Assembly: GCA_030656145.1 (NCBI GenBank)
Contig: JAUSOF010000042.1
Span: forward strand, 62,001 to 126,000
Reading direction: 5' to 3'
DNA from: Pseudomonas sp.
GTDB lineage: Bacteria; Pseudomonadota; Gammaproteobacteria; Pseudomonadales; Pseudomonadaceae
DNA length: 64,000 nt
The notes under the pieces were generated by a model. That model was not told the origin of the DNA. It saw nothing but the letters and a program-made list of their open reading frames with translations, and made no database searches. The translations under genes were made by a program, and so were the position numbers. Of this stretch, positions 17,913-27,368 are shown piece after piece. How positions within the stretch are numbered: the stretch's first letter is position 1; every line of letters begins with the position of its first letter.

Positions 17913-17956
17913 GCGATACCCACGCCAACCGTGGATATGTGCACCGCTGCGCTGCG

Positions 17957-18475
17957 TCAGGTATCGCTGCGCAGATTGAGCTCCACCATCAAGTCGTCGG
18001 CGAGCGTTTCCAGCTGGGCTTGCAGCGCATCGAGGGAGAACTCCTGCGGGACCGCCAACTGTGCTTCGGCGTGGAACAGCAATTCGCCACTCATGGGCGC
18101 CGGTGTCACTTCGGTAATCAGGCTTTCCAGATTGACCCCGTGCTCGGCGAGCAAGCGGGTGATGTCGCGGATAATGCCCGGACGGTCATTGCCGACCAGG
18201 TCGAGATGAATGGATTTCCAGTTGCCGGAGGGCTCGGCGCCGCCATGCTCCAGCAGCACGCGAATCCCCTCGGCGCTCAGGCCTTGCAATGCCTCGACCA
18301 GTTCGGCGTGGGCGTTGGCTGGCACCGCGACGCGCAAGATGCCGGCGAACTGGCCAGCCATGCGCGACATGCGACTTTCCAGCCAGTTGCCACCGTGTTC
18401 GGCCACGCATTGGGCGAGCCGCTCGACCAAGCCAGGTTGATCCTTGGCGATGACGGTTAGTACCAGATGATCCAT
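17957..18475 (-). CDS. GcvR-like ACT-domain regulator
   Basis: 172 residues with two ACT domains: residues 1-75 starting DHLVLTVIAKDQPGLVERLA, and about 90-165 starting HLDLVGNDRPGIIRDITRLL. This is the glycine cleavage system repressor (GcvR) architecture. In E. coli GcvR binds GcvA and glycine; here no gcv gene is adjacent, so the target is inferred only. The start at 18475 has AGAGG at good spacing; an ATG eight codons upstream lacks it. It precedes no other minus-strand gene; GNAT lies 62 bases upstream on the same strand and may be in the same unit. Confidence 0.85.
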   Translation of the reverse strand: MDHLVLTVIAKDQPGLVERLAQCVAEHGGNWLESRMSRMAGQFAGILRVAVPANAHAELVEALQGLSAEGIRVLLEHGGAEPSGNWKSIHLDLVGNDRPGIIRDITRLLAEHGVNLESLITEVTPAPMSGELLFHAEAQLAVPQEFSLDALQAQLETLADDLMVELNLRSDT

Positions 18476-18537
18476 GACAAGCCTCTCGTTGTTATTCAAC
18501 AGTCAGAAAATCCAACCCCACGGCAGTGGCGGCGCTT

Positions 18538-18996
18538 TCAGTCGTCGCCTGGCGGCAAGGCCAGCCAGTAGGTGTGGAACAGGTCGTCGCGCACATAGCC
18601 GAGCCGCTCATACAGCGCCTGTCCGGCCAGATTGCTCTTCGCCGTCTGCAACTGCAAACCACAGGCGCCAGTGCTTTCGGCATAGGCGCGGGCGGCATTC
18701 ATCAGTGCCTCGCCAACCCCCTGGCGCCTGGCGCACTCGTCCACATAAAGGTCGCTCAACAACCAGGCCGGTTGCAGCGCCAGCGAAGCCTGGAACGGGT
18801 AGAGCTGGACGAAACCAAGCGCCCGATCCTGCGCGTCACGCGCCAGAAACAGCAGCGAGTCGCCTCGACTCAAGCGCGCGTCGAGAAACAGGCGGATAGC
18901 CGCCAGCGGCTTGTCCTCCCGATAGAACTGCAAATAACCGGCAAACAACCGGGTCAGATCGTCAAGGTCAGCCGCGCTGGCCGGGTGTACACGCAT
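18538..18996 (-). CDS. GNAT family N-acetyltransferase
   Basis: 152-residue single-domain acetyltransferase. Motif A, LYVDECARRQGVGEALMNAA (about 83-102), carries the R-x-x-G-V/I-G acetyl-CoA pyrophosphate loop. LQTAKSNLAGQALYERLGYV near 115-134 is motif B. The ATG at 18996 has GGAGG upstream; a longer frame (19017) is less likely. The acceptor substrate cannot be told. Homologues sit beside glcB in P. aeruginosa (PA0483, from memory), as here. It is divergent from glcB. Confidence 0.9.
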   Translation of the reverse strand: MRVHPASAADLDDLTRLFAGYLQFYREDKPLAAIRLFLDARLSRGDSLLFLARDAQDRALGFVQLYPFQASLALQPAWLLSDLYVDECARRQGVGEALMNAARAYAESTGACGLQLQTAKSNLAGQALYERLGYVRDDLFHTYWLALPPGDD

Positions 18997-19369
18997 TATC
19001 TTGCCTCCTTCGCACACTCATCTTCCGCGATATTCCCGCAGGCGCTAGTGCTTGCACAGGCGCTCAACATGTATACCGAGTATAGGCGGCCCAACGCGCA
19101 GCAACCGCAAAGCCAAGCCAAGCCAAGCCAAGCCAAGCCAATTAATGTGTACTGTTTTTCTTTTTTTATGGAACAATAATATCGATAATTGAGAACATAT
19201 CGCCCGCCGCGTGACTGCAAAGCGTCTCTTGGTCGCACAACGACGCACACCCACTGATTTTCCAATAATCTTGATGTAGTATGCCGCGCCACGGACTACA
19301 AGACTTAAACCCCGGCTTTGAAGCGGCTATTTGAGTCGCGCTGAAGAGCTGAGCAGAGTGAGGCAAGTG
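18997..19369. other. Divergent GNAT/glcB intergenic region
   Basis: 373 bases. It holds the six-unit AGCCA tandem repeat, an AT-rich tract (19141-19200, with TTTTTCTTTTTTTATGG and AATAATATCGATAATTG) that probably contains the glcB promoter and/or regulator sites, and the GTGAGG ribosome site of glcB. No gene is seen. Confidence 0.6.
19111..19140 (+). repeat. Tandem pentanucleotide repeat (AGCCA)x6
   Basis: Six uninterrupted copies of AGCCA directly before the AT-rich tract upstream of glcB. Five-base units can gain or lose copies by slippage, changing spacing in the promoter region rather than a reading frame. Confidence 0.95.
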
Positions 19370-21559
19370 ATGACTGAACGCGTTCAAGTAGGTGGCCTGC
19401 AGGTCGCCAAAGTGCTGTTCGACTTCGTGAACAACGAAGCCATCCCCGGTACCGGCATCGCTGCCGACACGTTCTGGGCCAACTTTGAGGCCGTGATCAA
19501 CGAGCTGGCCCCGAAAAACCGTGCCCTGCTGGTCAAGCGCGATGAGATCCAGGCACAGATCGACGGCTGGCACCAGGCCCGCGCCGGCCAGGCCTTTGAT
19601 GCCGTGGCTTACAAAGCCTTCCTCGAGGAAATCGGTTACCTGCTGCCGCAGCCGGCTGACTTCCAGGCCACCACCGAGAACGTCGACGACGAAATCGCCC
19701 GCCTGGCCGGCCCGCAACTGGTGGTGCCGGTGATGAACGCGCGCTTCGCCCTCAACGCCTCCAACGCCCGCTGGGGCTCGCTGTACGATGCCCTGTACGG
19801 CACCGACGTGATCAGCGAAGCAGGCGGCGCCGAGAAAGGCCGTGGCTACAACAAGGTGCGCGGCGACAAGGTCATCGCCTTCGCCCGCGCCTTCCTCGAC
19901 CAGGCTGCGCCGCTGGCCGCCGGCTCTCACGTCGACGCCACCGGTTACCGCATCGAAGCCGGCAAACTGCTGGTCAGCCTCAAGGGCGGCAGCAACAGCG
20001 GCCTGCTCGACGACAGCCAACTGGCAGGCTTCCAGGGCGATGCCCAGGCGCCGATCGCCATTTTGCTCAAGCACAATGGCTTGCACGTCGAAATCCAGAT
20101 CGACGCCAGCACCCCGGTCGGCCAGACCGATCCAGCCGGCATCAAAGACCTGCTGATGGAAGCCGCGCTGACCACCATCATGGATTGCGAAGACTCGATC
20201 GCCGCGGTCGATGCCGACGACAAAGTCGTGGTCTACCGCAACTGGCTGGGCCTGATGAAAGGCGACCTGGCCGAGAGCGTGTCCAAGGGCGGCCAGACCT
20301 TCACCCGTACCATGAACCCGGATCGGGTCTACACCCAGGTCGACGGCGGCGAGCTGACCCTGCACGGGCGCAGCCTGCTGTTCATCCGCAACGTCGGCCA
20401 CCTGATGACCATCGACGCGATCGTCGACAGCCAGGGCTTCGAGGTACCGGAAGGCATCATGGACGGCGTGCTGACCAGCCTGATCGCCATCCACAACCTG
20501 AATGGCAATACCAGCCGCAAGAACACCCGCACCGGCTCGATCTACATCGTCAAGCCGAAGATGCACGGCCCGGAAGAAGTCGCCTTTACCAGCGAACTGT
20601 TCGGCCGCGTCGAGGATGCCCTCAGCCTGCCGCGCAATACCCTGAAAGTTGGCATCATGGATGAGGAGCGACGCACCACGGTCAACCTCAAGGCCTGCAT
20701 CAAAGCGGCCAGCGAGCGCGTGGTGTTCATCAACACCGGCTTCCTCGACCGCACCGGCGACGAAATCCACACTTCGATGGAAGCCGGCGCCATGGTGCGC
20801 AAGGCGGCCATGAAAGCCCAGAAGTGGATCGCTGCCTACGAAGACAACAACGTCGACGCCGGTTTGGCCACTGGCCTGCAGGGCCGTGCGCAGATCGGCA
20901 AAGGCATGTGGGCCATGCCCGACCTGATGGCGGCGATGCTCGAACAGAAAATCGCCCACCCACTGGCCGGCGCCAACACCGCCTGGGTTCCTTCGCCAAC
21001 GGCTGCCGCCCTGCACGTGCTGCACTACCACCAGGTCGACGTGTTCGCCCGTCAGGCCGAACTGGCCACACGTGCGCCGGCTTCGCTGGACGATATCCTG
21101 AGCATCCCGCTGGCCGCCGAGACCAACTGGACCCCCGAGGAAATCCAGAACGAACTGGACAACAACTCGCAGGGCATCCTTGGTTACGTGGTGCGCTGGA
21201 TCGACCAAGGCGTCGGCTGCTCCAAGGTGCCGGACATCAACGACATCGGCCTGATGGAAGACCGCGCCACCCTGCGCATCTCCAGCCAGCACATGGCCAA
21301 CTGGCTGCGCCACGGCGTGGTCACCCAGGAACAGGTGATCGAAAGCCTCAAGCGCATGGCGCCGGTAGTCGATCGGCAGAACGCCAGCGACCCGCTATAT
21401 AGCCCGCTGGCGCCGGACTTCGACAGCAACATCGCCTTCCAGGCTGCCCTGGAGCTGGTAGTCGAAGGCGGCAAGCAGCCCAACGGCTATACCGAGCCGG
21501 TCCTCCACCGCCGTCGCCGCGAATTCAAGGCGAAGAGCAAGGCGAAGAACGGCCTGTAA
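19370..21559 (+). CDS. glcB: Malate synthase G
   Basis: Condenses glyoxylate with acetyl-CoA to give malate, the second step of the glyoxylate route and the exit for glycolate carbon. The 729 residues match isoform G (about 723-730) rather than [13 protein letters not shown] near 270, [12 protein letters not shown] near 400, [13 protein letters not shown] near 428 and [12 protein letters not shown] are present. The last motif's Asp falls at residue 631, the catalytic-base number in the E. coli enzyme. The ATG at 19370 has GAGG six bases upstream; a TTG 13 codons earlier is less likely. A clear terminator follows. No glcDEF or aceA is in the window. Confidence 0.97.
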   Translation: MTERVQVGGLQVAKVLFDFVNNEAIPGTGIAADTFWANFEAVINELAPKNRALLVKRDEIQAQIDGWHQARAGQAFDAVAYKAFLEEIGYLLPQPADFQATTENVDDEIARLAGPQLVVPVMNARFALNASNARWGSLYDALYGTDVISEAGGAEKGRGYNKVRGDKVIAFARAFLDQAAPLAAGSHVDATGYRIEAGKLLVSLKGGSNSGLLDDSQLAGFQGDAQAPIAILLKHNGLHVEIQIDASTPVGQTDPAGIKDLLMEAALTTIMDCEDSIAAVDADDKVVVYRNWLGLMKGDLAESVSKGGQTFTRTMNPDRVYTQVDGGELTLHGRSLLFIRNVGHLMTIDAIVDSQGFEVPEGIMDGVLTSLIAIHNLNGNTSRKNTRTGSIYIVKPKMHGPEEVAFTSELFGRVEDALSLPRNTLKVGIMDEERRTTVNLKACIKAASERVVFINTGFLDRTGDEIHTSMEAGAMVRKAAMKAQKWIAAYEDNNVDAGLATGLQGRAQIGKGMWAMPDLMAAMLEQKIAHPLAGANTAWVPSPTAAALHVLHYHQVDVFARQAELATRAPASLDDILSIPLAAETNWTPEEIQNELDNNSQGILGYVVRWIDQGVGCSKVPDINDIGLMEDRATLRISSQHMANWLRHGVVTQEQVIESLKRMAPVVDRQNASDPLYSPLAPDFDSNIAFQAALELVVEGGKQPNGYTEPVLHRRRREFKAKSKAKNGL

Positions 21560-21580
21560 CTCGAGACTGACGTGAATGTT

Positions 21581-21604
21581 AACCGCCCTTCGGGGCGGTT
21601 TTTA
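21581..21604 (+). terminator. Terminator after glcB
   Basis: AACCGCCC / GGGCGGTT stem closed by a stable TTCG tetraloop and followed by TTTT, 22 bases past the stop. Confidence 0.92.
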
Positions 21605-21734
21605 TTGCGCCACAAAAAAGCATTGAAGAAACAGCAGATGCACGGCGACAGGGAAAACACTTCTTGTCTGACAATTTAAGGCGAAATCAGACTGACGGGG
21701 TGTAGAAATACCGAAGCCAGCCGAAACCATGGAT

Positions 21735-21756
21735 GGTCATAAGATAAAATATGACC
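21735..21756 (+). promoter_or_regulatory. Inverted repeat upstream of chemoreceptor operon
   Basis: GGTCATA - 8 AT-rich bases - TATGACC, a perfect 7-bp inverted repeat, followed by a third AATGACC half-site at 21761-21767. It lies 80 bases before the chemoreceptor ATG, and its A/T spacer overlaps -10-like sequence (TAAGAT, TAAAAT). It is probably an operator; the regulator is unknown. Confidence 0.5.
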
Positions 21757-21835
21757 GTAAAATGACCAAATCGCGGATTAAGTCCATTATTTGATCATCT
21801 ACGCGCCGCGCCTCTCCCCTTTGGGTATTTCTGCC

Positions 21836-23455
21836 ATGTTAAAAAATCTCTCGCTGACGCTGAAGTTCTTGCTCCTGCCAGCCATTGCCTTGCTCGGCAT
21901 GCTGCTATTCGTGGCTTATACCTCACTGCAACTGGCCAACAACGATGTGCGGCTGGTCACGCTGGAAACCAACAGTTTCCCAACCCTGGAAAAGGCCGAC
22001 GCAGTCATATTCCAGTACTCCCGCCTGCCGGGCCTGCTCAACAGCGCAGTGGCTGCAGGCGAACTGGAAACCCTCGACGAAGCGCGCAAAGTGCTTTCCG
22101 ACATTACGGGCAGGCAGCAAGAGTTGCAGGGCCTGATTACCCGTGCCGACCGCCGCCAGGAGCTGGACGCTTGGCGCAATGCGATTAAACGCTATGCCGA
22201 CAATGCGCTGCCGGCATCCGAACAGCTGATCAAAGGCAGCGCCAGCTTTGAAGACCTCGCCCCCAACCTTGGACGCATGGCCACCGACCTGGCCGATGCA
22301 CAGCGCCTGGGCGACTCATTTCGGTTGCATGCCTACGAGGACTTCCAGCACACCCTGGCCCAAACTCGCACAGATAATGCCACCACCACCCGGGTAGGCT
22401 TTGCCCTCTCGGCCATCCTGATTCTGCTGATCAGCGTCGCCTCGGTGTTGGTAATTCGCGGCACCATGGCCAACGTGCGCGGCGTAATCACCTCACTGCA
22501 AGCAATTGCCCGTGGTGACGGCGACCTGACGCGTCGGGTGAACGTCGACTCGAATGACGAGATCGGCGAAATGATTCAGTTGTTCAACGGTTTTATCGAC
22601 AAGCTGCAGGGCACCATTCGGCAAATCATCGATGCCGCCAGCCCCCTGGCCGGCATGTCCCAGGAGCTGTACCGGCTGACCCAGGATGCCAAAGAGAACT
22701 CGCGTTCGCAGCAGGGCCATACCGACTCGATCAGCCGCGACATCCTGAACATGACCAACAGCATTCAGGAAGTCGCGCACCGCTCCCAGCAGGCCTCCGA
22801 GGAGGCCGGCGCAGCCTCGCAACAGGCAGACCAGGCGCGTAAAAACATTGGCAGCCTGTCGACCAGCATCAGCGACCTGGGCAGCAGCGTGATGGACGCT
22901 GTCAGTGCCATGCAGCAACTGGAAGAAGAAACCCAGCAAGTGGGCTCCGTACTCACAGTCATCCGCAGCATTGCCGAACAAACCAACCTGCTGGCGCTCA
23001 ATGCCGCCATCGAAGCGGCACGGGCAGGCGAACAAGGCCGTGGCTTTGCGGTAGTGGCTGACGAGGTACGCAATCTAGCCTCAAAAACCGCGGCCTCTAC
23101 GGCAGAAATCCAGAACATCATCATGCGCCTGCAGAACAGTGCCAACGGCGTACTCAACGTGATGACAGCCAATGGCGAGAAAGCCCAGGCCAGTATCGAG
23201 CGCTCGGTCCAAGCCACACAAATTCTTGAAGCCATTGCCAGCGCAGTCGGCCATATCAACCAGCTGAACGCCGGGATTGCGCAGTTCACCCAGGAACAGA
23301 TCGGCCTTTCCAGCTCCATTCAACAAGACACACAAGTGTTGCAGCAGGATGCACAAGCAACCGCTCAAGGTGCAGAAGCCACCGCTCGCCTCGGCGAACA
23401 GTTGGTCAGCACCGGGGATCACCTGCGCGCGGCGACAGCCCAATTCCGCGTTTAA
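21836..23455 (+). CDS. Methyl-accepting chemotaxis protein
   Basis: 539-residue inner-membrane chemoreceptor. TM1 is at about 9-29, followed by a roughly 150-residue periplasmic helical sensor and TM2 ([20 protein letters not shown]). A HAMP domain ([11 protein letters not shown]... to about 275) and a signalling coiled coil follow, with the CheA/CheW tip [20 protein letters not shown] starting at residue 378. The ATG at 21836 is chosen because it starts just before TM1; a TTG 15 codons earlier is open. It is first of a three-gene plus-strand cassette (chemoreceptor, porin, PstS-like protein) with a 23-base gap to the porin. This suggests it senses the compound handled by those proteins; the ligand is unknown. 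There is no C-terminal CheR-docking pentapeptide. Confidence 0.93.
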   Translation: MLKNLSLTLKFLLLPAIALLGMLLFVAYTSLQLANNDVRLVTLETNSFPTLEKADAVIFQYSRLPGLLNSAVAAGELETLDEARKVLSDITGRQQELQGLITRADRRQELDAWRNAIKRYADNALPASEQLIKGSASFEDLAPNLGRMATDLADAQRLGDSFRLHAYEDFQHTLAQTRTDNATTTRVGFALSAILILLISVASVLVIRGTMANVRGVITSLQAIARGDGDLTRRVNVDSNDEIGEMIQLFNGFIDKLQGTIRQIIDAASPLAGMSQELYRLTQDAKENSRSQQGHTDSISRDILNMTNSIQEVAHRSQQASEEAGAASQQADQARKNIGSLSTSISDLGSSVMDAVSAMQQLEEETQQVGSVLTVIRSIAEQTNLLALNAAIEAARAGEQGRGFAVVADEVRNLASKTAASTAEIQNIIMRLQNSANGVLNVMTANGEKAQASIERSVQATQILEAIASAVGHINQLNAGIAQFTQEQIGLSSSIQQDTQVLQQDAQATAQGAEATARLGEQLVSTGDHLRAATAQFRV

Positions 23456-23478
23456 CCTGAACACAGGAGCATCACTGC

Positions 23479-24645
23479 ATGTTTAAAGTACGCCTGCTTC
23501 CCTTGGCCATCTGCCTGGCCACAGCCCCAGCGTTCGCGTTGGAGCAAGGCGAATACCGTTTCAACACCTTCGGCACTGTCGGCTTCACCCACCTGGGCGG
23601 AGAAGACGATGGCCGCAGCTATGGCATCACCGGCCAGACCACTGATTCCTGGCGCGGCGATCAGCTGTCCAAGTTCGGCGCGCAAGTCAATTACGGCCTC
23701 ACCGACAGCATTGGCGCGACATTGCAACTGACCGCCAAACCGGCTCAGGACGAGTGGAAGGCCAATGTTGAGTGGGCCTACTTTTCCTGGCAGGCCAATG
23801 ACAACCTGATGCTGCGCGCCGGCCGTCTGCGTACCCCGGTTTACATGTATTCGGAAAGTATCGACGTCGGCTTCAGCTACCCATGGCTGCGCCTGCCGGA
23901 CGAGGTCTACAGCCAGGTCCAGCTGTCCAACTATGAAGGTCTGGATGCGGTCTACAACCTGCCCCTTGCGTTCGGCTCCATGGCCTTCCAGGTCGCCGGC
24001 GGCCAAGCCAAGAATCGCGATATTTTTGCTTTCGATGATATGCATGACATCGACTACGACAAGGTATTCGGTGCCAACGTCAGCCTGGCCACCAATGATT
24101 ACGGCACCTTTCGCGTAGGTTATGTGGAGGCGGATATCACGTCTGAGATTGAGGGCATCGTGCGCCTCCCACTAGCTCTTGGCGGCACGCTGAGGAATCA
24201 GTCGTTCCAAAGCCTGGACAAACAGAAAGGCAAGTTCACCTCCGTCGGCTACCAGTACGACAACGGCACCTGGCTGACCAGCAACGAGTGGACATCGCGC
24301 GTTATTGAGGCCGATGGCTCAGGCAGCGTCGACGCCTTCTACCTGATGGGCGGGCGCCGCTTTGGTGACTTCCTCGCTCACGTAACCCACGCCCAACTCG
24401 ATGACGATGCCGGCCGGCAGAACTCCTGGACCCTGGGTCTGAACTACAACCTGTTGCCCAACGTGGTGCTGAAAAGCGAATACAAGCGCGTTGATACCTC
24501 AGGTGGTTACGACGGGGTATTTGTTCGTACGCCGCAGGAAGCCTTCAACAACGCTATAGCTGAGAGTTCTGGCGGTTTGCTCGGCAGCCCTGCCCGCAAC
24601 TTTGACGGCGACATCATCAGTGTCGGCGTCGATTTCGTATTCTGA
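23479..24645 (+). CDS. Outer-membrane porin-like beta-barrel protein
   Basis: 388 residues. A signal peptide (MFKVRLLPLAICLATAPAFA) is followed by alternating polar/aromatic strands and a C-terminal Phe in VDFVF, the usual barrel-assembly signal. A hydrophobic stretch and repeated aromatic-glycine strands resemble porins of the phosphate/polyphosphate-selective or general-porin type, but I cannot assign selectivity. It has a CAGGAG ribosome site. It lies between the chemoreceptor and a PstS-like periplasmic protein, with gaps of 23 and 11 bases, so all three are probably one transcript. Confidence 0.8.
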   Translation: MFKVRLLPLAICLATAPAFALEQGEYRFNTFGTVGFTHLGGEDDGRSYGITGQTTDSWRGDQLSKFGAQVNYGLTDSIGATLQLTAKPAQDEWKANVEWAYFSWQANDNLMLRAGRLRTPVYMYSESIDVGFSYPWLRLPDEVYSQVQLSNYEGLDAVYNLPLAFGSMAFQVAGGQAKNRDIFAFDDMHDIDYDKVFGANVSLATNDYGTFRVGYVEADITSEIEGIVRLPLALGGTLRNQSFQSLDKQKGKFTSVGYQYDNGTWLTSNEWTSRVIEADGSGSVDAFYLMGGRRFGDFLAHVTHAQLDDDAGRQNSWTLGLNYNLLPNVVLKSEYKRVDTSGGYDGVFVRTPQEAFNNAIAESSGGLLGSPARNFDGDIISVGVDFVF

Positions 24646-24656
24646 GGAGAGCATTC

Positions 24657-25061
24657 ATGAAGTATTCCATTCGAACGCTCTGCGCTGTGATGTGCCTGGG
24701 TGCCAGCGCCCTGGCTCAGGCCGAGGTGGCGGTCATCGCTAACCCCGGCGCGGCTAAAGCACCTAACCAGGCGGAAGTCAGCAACATCTTCCTGGGCAAG
24801 GACAAATCCATGAAAGGCGTGGACCACAAGGACTGGACGCCGACCAAGGATGCGTTCTACACCAGCGTCACCAGTAAAAATGAATCCCAGCTCAAATCCT
24901 ATTGGTCAGGACTGGTCTTCACCGGCAAGGGCCAGCCACCGCCAACCGTAGGCGGTGACGCCGAGGTGATTGCCAAAGTTGCAGCAGAAGCAGACGCCAT
25001 TGGCTACGTCGACGCCGCGTCAGTGAATGACTCGGTTAAGGTGCTGTTTACCATCCCGTAA
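24657..25061 (+). CDS. Small PstS-like periplasmic substrate-binding protein
   Basis: 134 residues. A signal peptide (to ALAQA, about residue 22) is followed by VAVIANPGAAKAPNQAEVSNIFLGKDKSM, typical of the short phosphate-ABC-transporter substrate-binding-like (PBP_like_2) family, and GDAEVIAKVAAEADAIGYVDA near 100. It is half the size of true PstS and no ABC permease or ATPase is nearby, so it probably does not serve transport alone. It has a GAGGAG ribosome site and is followed by a strong terminator, closing the chemoreceptor-porin cassette. It may present a ligand to the chemoreceptor; that is inference. Confidence 0.82.
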   Translation: MKYSIRTLCAVMCLGASALAQAEVAVIANPGAAKAPNQAEVSNIFLGKDKSMKGVDHKDWTPTKDAFYTSVTSKNESQLKSYWSGLVFTGKGQPPPTVGGDAEVIAKVAAEADAIGYVDAASVNDSVKVLFTIP

Positions 25062-25110
25062 ACTCGCCAGGGTTTGCTGACAGTTGTAAGCAGCCCCTAA
25101 GCACCGCCAT

Positions 25111-25145
25111 AAAACCCTCGGAAGGGCAACTTCCGGGGGTTTTTT
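25111..25145 (+). terminator. Terminator of chemoreceptor-porin-PstS-like operon
   Basis: 14-bp stem (AAAACCCTCGGAAG / CTTCCGGGGGTTTT, one T-G pair) with a GGCAA loop and TTTTTT tail. Confidence 0.93.
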
Positions 25146-25210
25146 ATGGCTATGTACCAATAGCGTGTTGCGCTCAGTTATCGCCACAGCATTTGAGGTG
25201 GTCTGGGTCT

Positions 25211-25231
25211 GTAGGGTGCGCCGTGCGCACC
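25211..25231 (+). repeat. GTAGGGTGCGC repeat, single unit
   Basis: GTAGGGTGCGCCGTGCGCAC plus C, a self-complementary unit of the same family as those at 11141 and 16341. Confidence 0.7.
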
Positions 25232-25436
25232 AGTGTTCGTTGCCTGCGCGGGTGCGCACGGCCTGGGCGGCCCGCACCAACCTAGCTATTGCGGCAACAC
25301 ATAACAGGTGCACAACCTTTTTCACGTCCTTTCGGCAAGGCCTCAACAGCGACGCATCGGCGCCTAGACTTACGTCCAATGGCGCAAACGGCCGCGCCAA
25401 CCGACGATGGCTCGTCAACGAATCGTGAGGCCGCCC

Positions 25437-27368
25437 ATGAGTAAATCGGACGCGTACACCCAGGCGGGAAAGACAGCGGTGTCGCAGAACATCCACGGCA
25501 CCGTAGAGTTCCTGCAGAAATACCCCCCGTTCAATCAGATGGACATGGCCCACCTGGCCTATCTGGTGGAAAACTGCCAGCTGCGTTTCTATAGCGCTGG
25601 CGAGACCATCATCAAGCCGACTGATGGCCCGGTCGAATACTTCTACATCGTCAAACAAGGCCATGTGCATGGCGAGCGCCCGCACTCGGCCAAGCGCGGC
25701 ACTGAAACCACCTTCGAAATCACCAGCGGCGAATGCTTCCCCTTGGCCGCACTGATCGGCGAGCGTGCCACCCGCACCGAACACCTGGCCGCCGAAGATA
25801 CCTTTTGCCTGCTGCTCGCCAAGCCGGCCTTCATCAAGCTGTTTTCACTGTCCAACCCGTTTCGCGACTTCGCCTTGCGCGGGGTCAGCAGCCTGCTCGA
25901 CCAGGTCAACCAGCAGGTCCAGATGCGCGCAGTAGAAAGCCTGGGCGCGCAGTATTCGCTGGACACCCGCCTGGGCGAGTTGGCGATGCGCCAGCCGATC
26001 AGCTGCCCGCCCGATACGCCGCTGCGCAAGGCCGTGCAACTGATGCATGAGCAGCACGTTGGCAGCATCGTCATCGTCGACCCGGCACACAAACCTTTAG
26101 GCATTTTCACCCTGCGCGACCTGCGCCGGGTGATTGCCGATGGCAGCTCGCTGGATCAGCCGATCGACAGCCTGATGACGCTCGAACCGTTCTACCTGCC
26201 GCCCGACGCCAGCGCCTTCGAGGCGGCGATCGCCATGACCGAGCGGCATATCGCCCACATCTGCCTGGTTGAACACGAGCGCCTGTGCGGTGTGGTGTCC
26301 GAGCGCGACCTGTTCTCCCTGCAGCGGGTCGACCTGGTCCATCTGGCCCGCACCATTCGCCATGCCGGCACAGTCGAGACCCTGGTGGCACTGCGCAGCG
26401 ACATCCAGCAATTGGTCGACCGCATGCTCGCCCACGGCGCCAGTTCAACCCAGATCACCCACATCATTACCCTGTTTAACGACCACACGGTATGTCGGGT
26501 AATCGAACTGACCCTGGAAGACCTCGGCAACCCCGGCGTGCCTTTCACCTGGCTGTGCTTCGGCAGCGAAGGCCGACGCGAACAGACCCTGTACACCGAC
26601 CAGGATAACGGCATCCTTTTCGAGGCTGCCGACTCGGTGGCCGCCGACGATATCCGCCAACGCTTGCTGCCACTGGCCGTCGAAATCAACCAGCGCCTGG
26701 CCCTGTGCGGATTCACCCTGTGCAAGGGCAACATCATGGCCGGCAACCCGGAACTGTGCCTGTCGCGCCAGGAGTGGGCGCGGCGCTTCAACAGCTTCAT
26801 CAATGAGGCGACCCCGGAAAACCTGCTCAGTTCGACCATCTATTTCGACCTGCGGGTGGTCTGGGGTGACCCCTATGGCTGCGACCAGTTGCGCCAGGGC
26901 CTGCTCAAGCAGGTCGCCAGCAACAGCCTGTTCCAGCGCATGCTGGCCGAGAATGCCCTGAGTCACCGCCCGCCGGTTGGCGTGTTTCGTGACTTCGTAG
27001 TGGCGCGCAAAGGGGCCGAGAAAGACACCCTCGATCTCAAGGTGCAAGGCCTGACCCCCTTCGTCGACGGCGCCCGCCTGCTGGCCCTGAGCCATGGCGT
27101 CGAAACCTGCAACACCCTGGAGCGCCTGCGCGAACTGATCGCCAAAGGCGTGATTGAGCCGCTCGATGGCGCGGCCTATGAAGAGGCCTACCACTTCATC
27201 CAGCAAACCCGCATGCAGCAACACCAACTGCAGACCCGCGACGGCCTGCCCTACTCCAACCGGGTCGACCCTGGTCACCTTAATCACCTGGATCAGCGCA
27301 TTCTGCGAGAGTCCTTCCGCCAGGCACAGCGACTGCAGAGCAGCCTGGCCGTGAGGTATCAGTTATGA
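25437..27368 (+). CDS. cNMP-binding / CBS pair / DUF294 nucleotidyltransferase-like protein
   Basis: 643-residue cytoplasmic protein with four parts: a cyclic-nucleotide-binding fold (about 30-130), two CBS domains (about 185-235 and 245-295, LGIFTLRDLRRVI and LCGVVSERDLF), the DUF294 putative nucleotidyltransferase domain with FGSEGRREQTLYTDQDNG (375-392), and a helical DUF294 C-terminal domain to about 635. The GS-x-GR-x-E and TDQDN motifs resemble GlnD-type nucleotidyltransferases. The ATG at 25437 has GTGAGG upstream. It overlaps the exonuclease gene by ATGA. In pseudomonads this pair accompanies the VC_2705-type Na+ symporter, encoded here 3 kb away, so a regulatory link to acetate-like uptake is plausible but unproven. 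Confidence 0.9.
   Translation: MSKSDAYTQAGKTAVSQNIHGTVEFLQKYPPFNQMDMAHLAYLVENCQLRFYSAGETIIKPTDGPVEYFYIVKQGHVHGERPHSAKRGTETTFEITSGECFPLAALIGERATRTEHLAAEDTFCLLLAKPAFIKLFSLSNPFRDFALRGVSSLLDQVNQQVQMRAVESLGAQYSLDTRLGELAMRQPISCPPDTPLRKAVQLMHEQHVGSIVIVDPAHKPLGIFTLRDLRRVIADGSSLDQPIDSLMTLEPFYLPPDASAFEAAIAMTERHIAHICLVEHERLCGVVSERDLFSLQRVDLVHLARTIRHAGTVETLVALRSDIQQLVDRMLAHGASSTQITHIITLFNDHTVCRVIELTLEDLGNPGVPFTWLCFGSEGRREQTLYTDQDNGILFEAADSVAADDIRQRLLPLAVEINQRLALCGFTLCKGNIMAGNPELCLSRQEWARRFNSFINEATPENLLSSTIYFDLRVVWGDPYGCDQLRQGLLKQVASNSLFQRMLAENALSHRPPVGVFRDFVVARKGAEKDTLDLKVQGLTPFVDGARLLALSHGVETCNTLERLRELIAKGVIEPLDGAAYEEAYHFIQQTRMQQHQLQTRDGLPYSNRVDPGHLNHLDQRILRESFRQAQRLQSSLAVRYQL

Larger units (their letters stand above)
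17576..17956. other. Convergent intergenic region with DnaA boxes and a repeat
   Basis: A 381-base gap between convergent rarD and the GcvR-like gene. It contains a GTAGGAGCGGGC palindromic repeat (17650-17712) and two perfect DnaA boxes (17792-17800, 17904-17912), with an AT-richer TGATTTTTTAACC stretch between them. No gene is seen. Confidence 0.7.
25062..25436. other. Intergenic region after PstS-like gene
   Basis: Contains the cassette terminator (25111-25145), a GTAGGGTGCGCCGTGCGCACC-like repeat unit (25211-25231) and, at the right end, the GTGAGG ribosome site of the DUF294 gene. No gene is seen. Confidence 0.65.

Noticed and set aside
17957..18475. Assigning the ACT protein as the true GcvR of a glycine cleavage operon
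   Set aside because: The two-ACT architecture fits, but no gcv genes are in the window, so it is left as GcvR-like with no gene symbol.
19171..19178. AACAATAA as a Hfq/Crc target upstream of glcB
   Set aside because: It matches AAnAAnAA but lies nearly 200 bases before the glcB start, away from the ribosome site, in an AT-rich tract where such matches are expected by chance.
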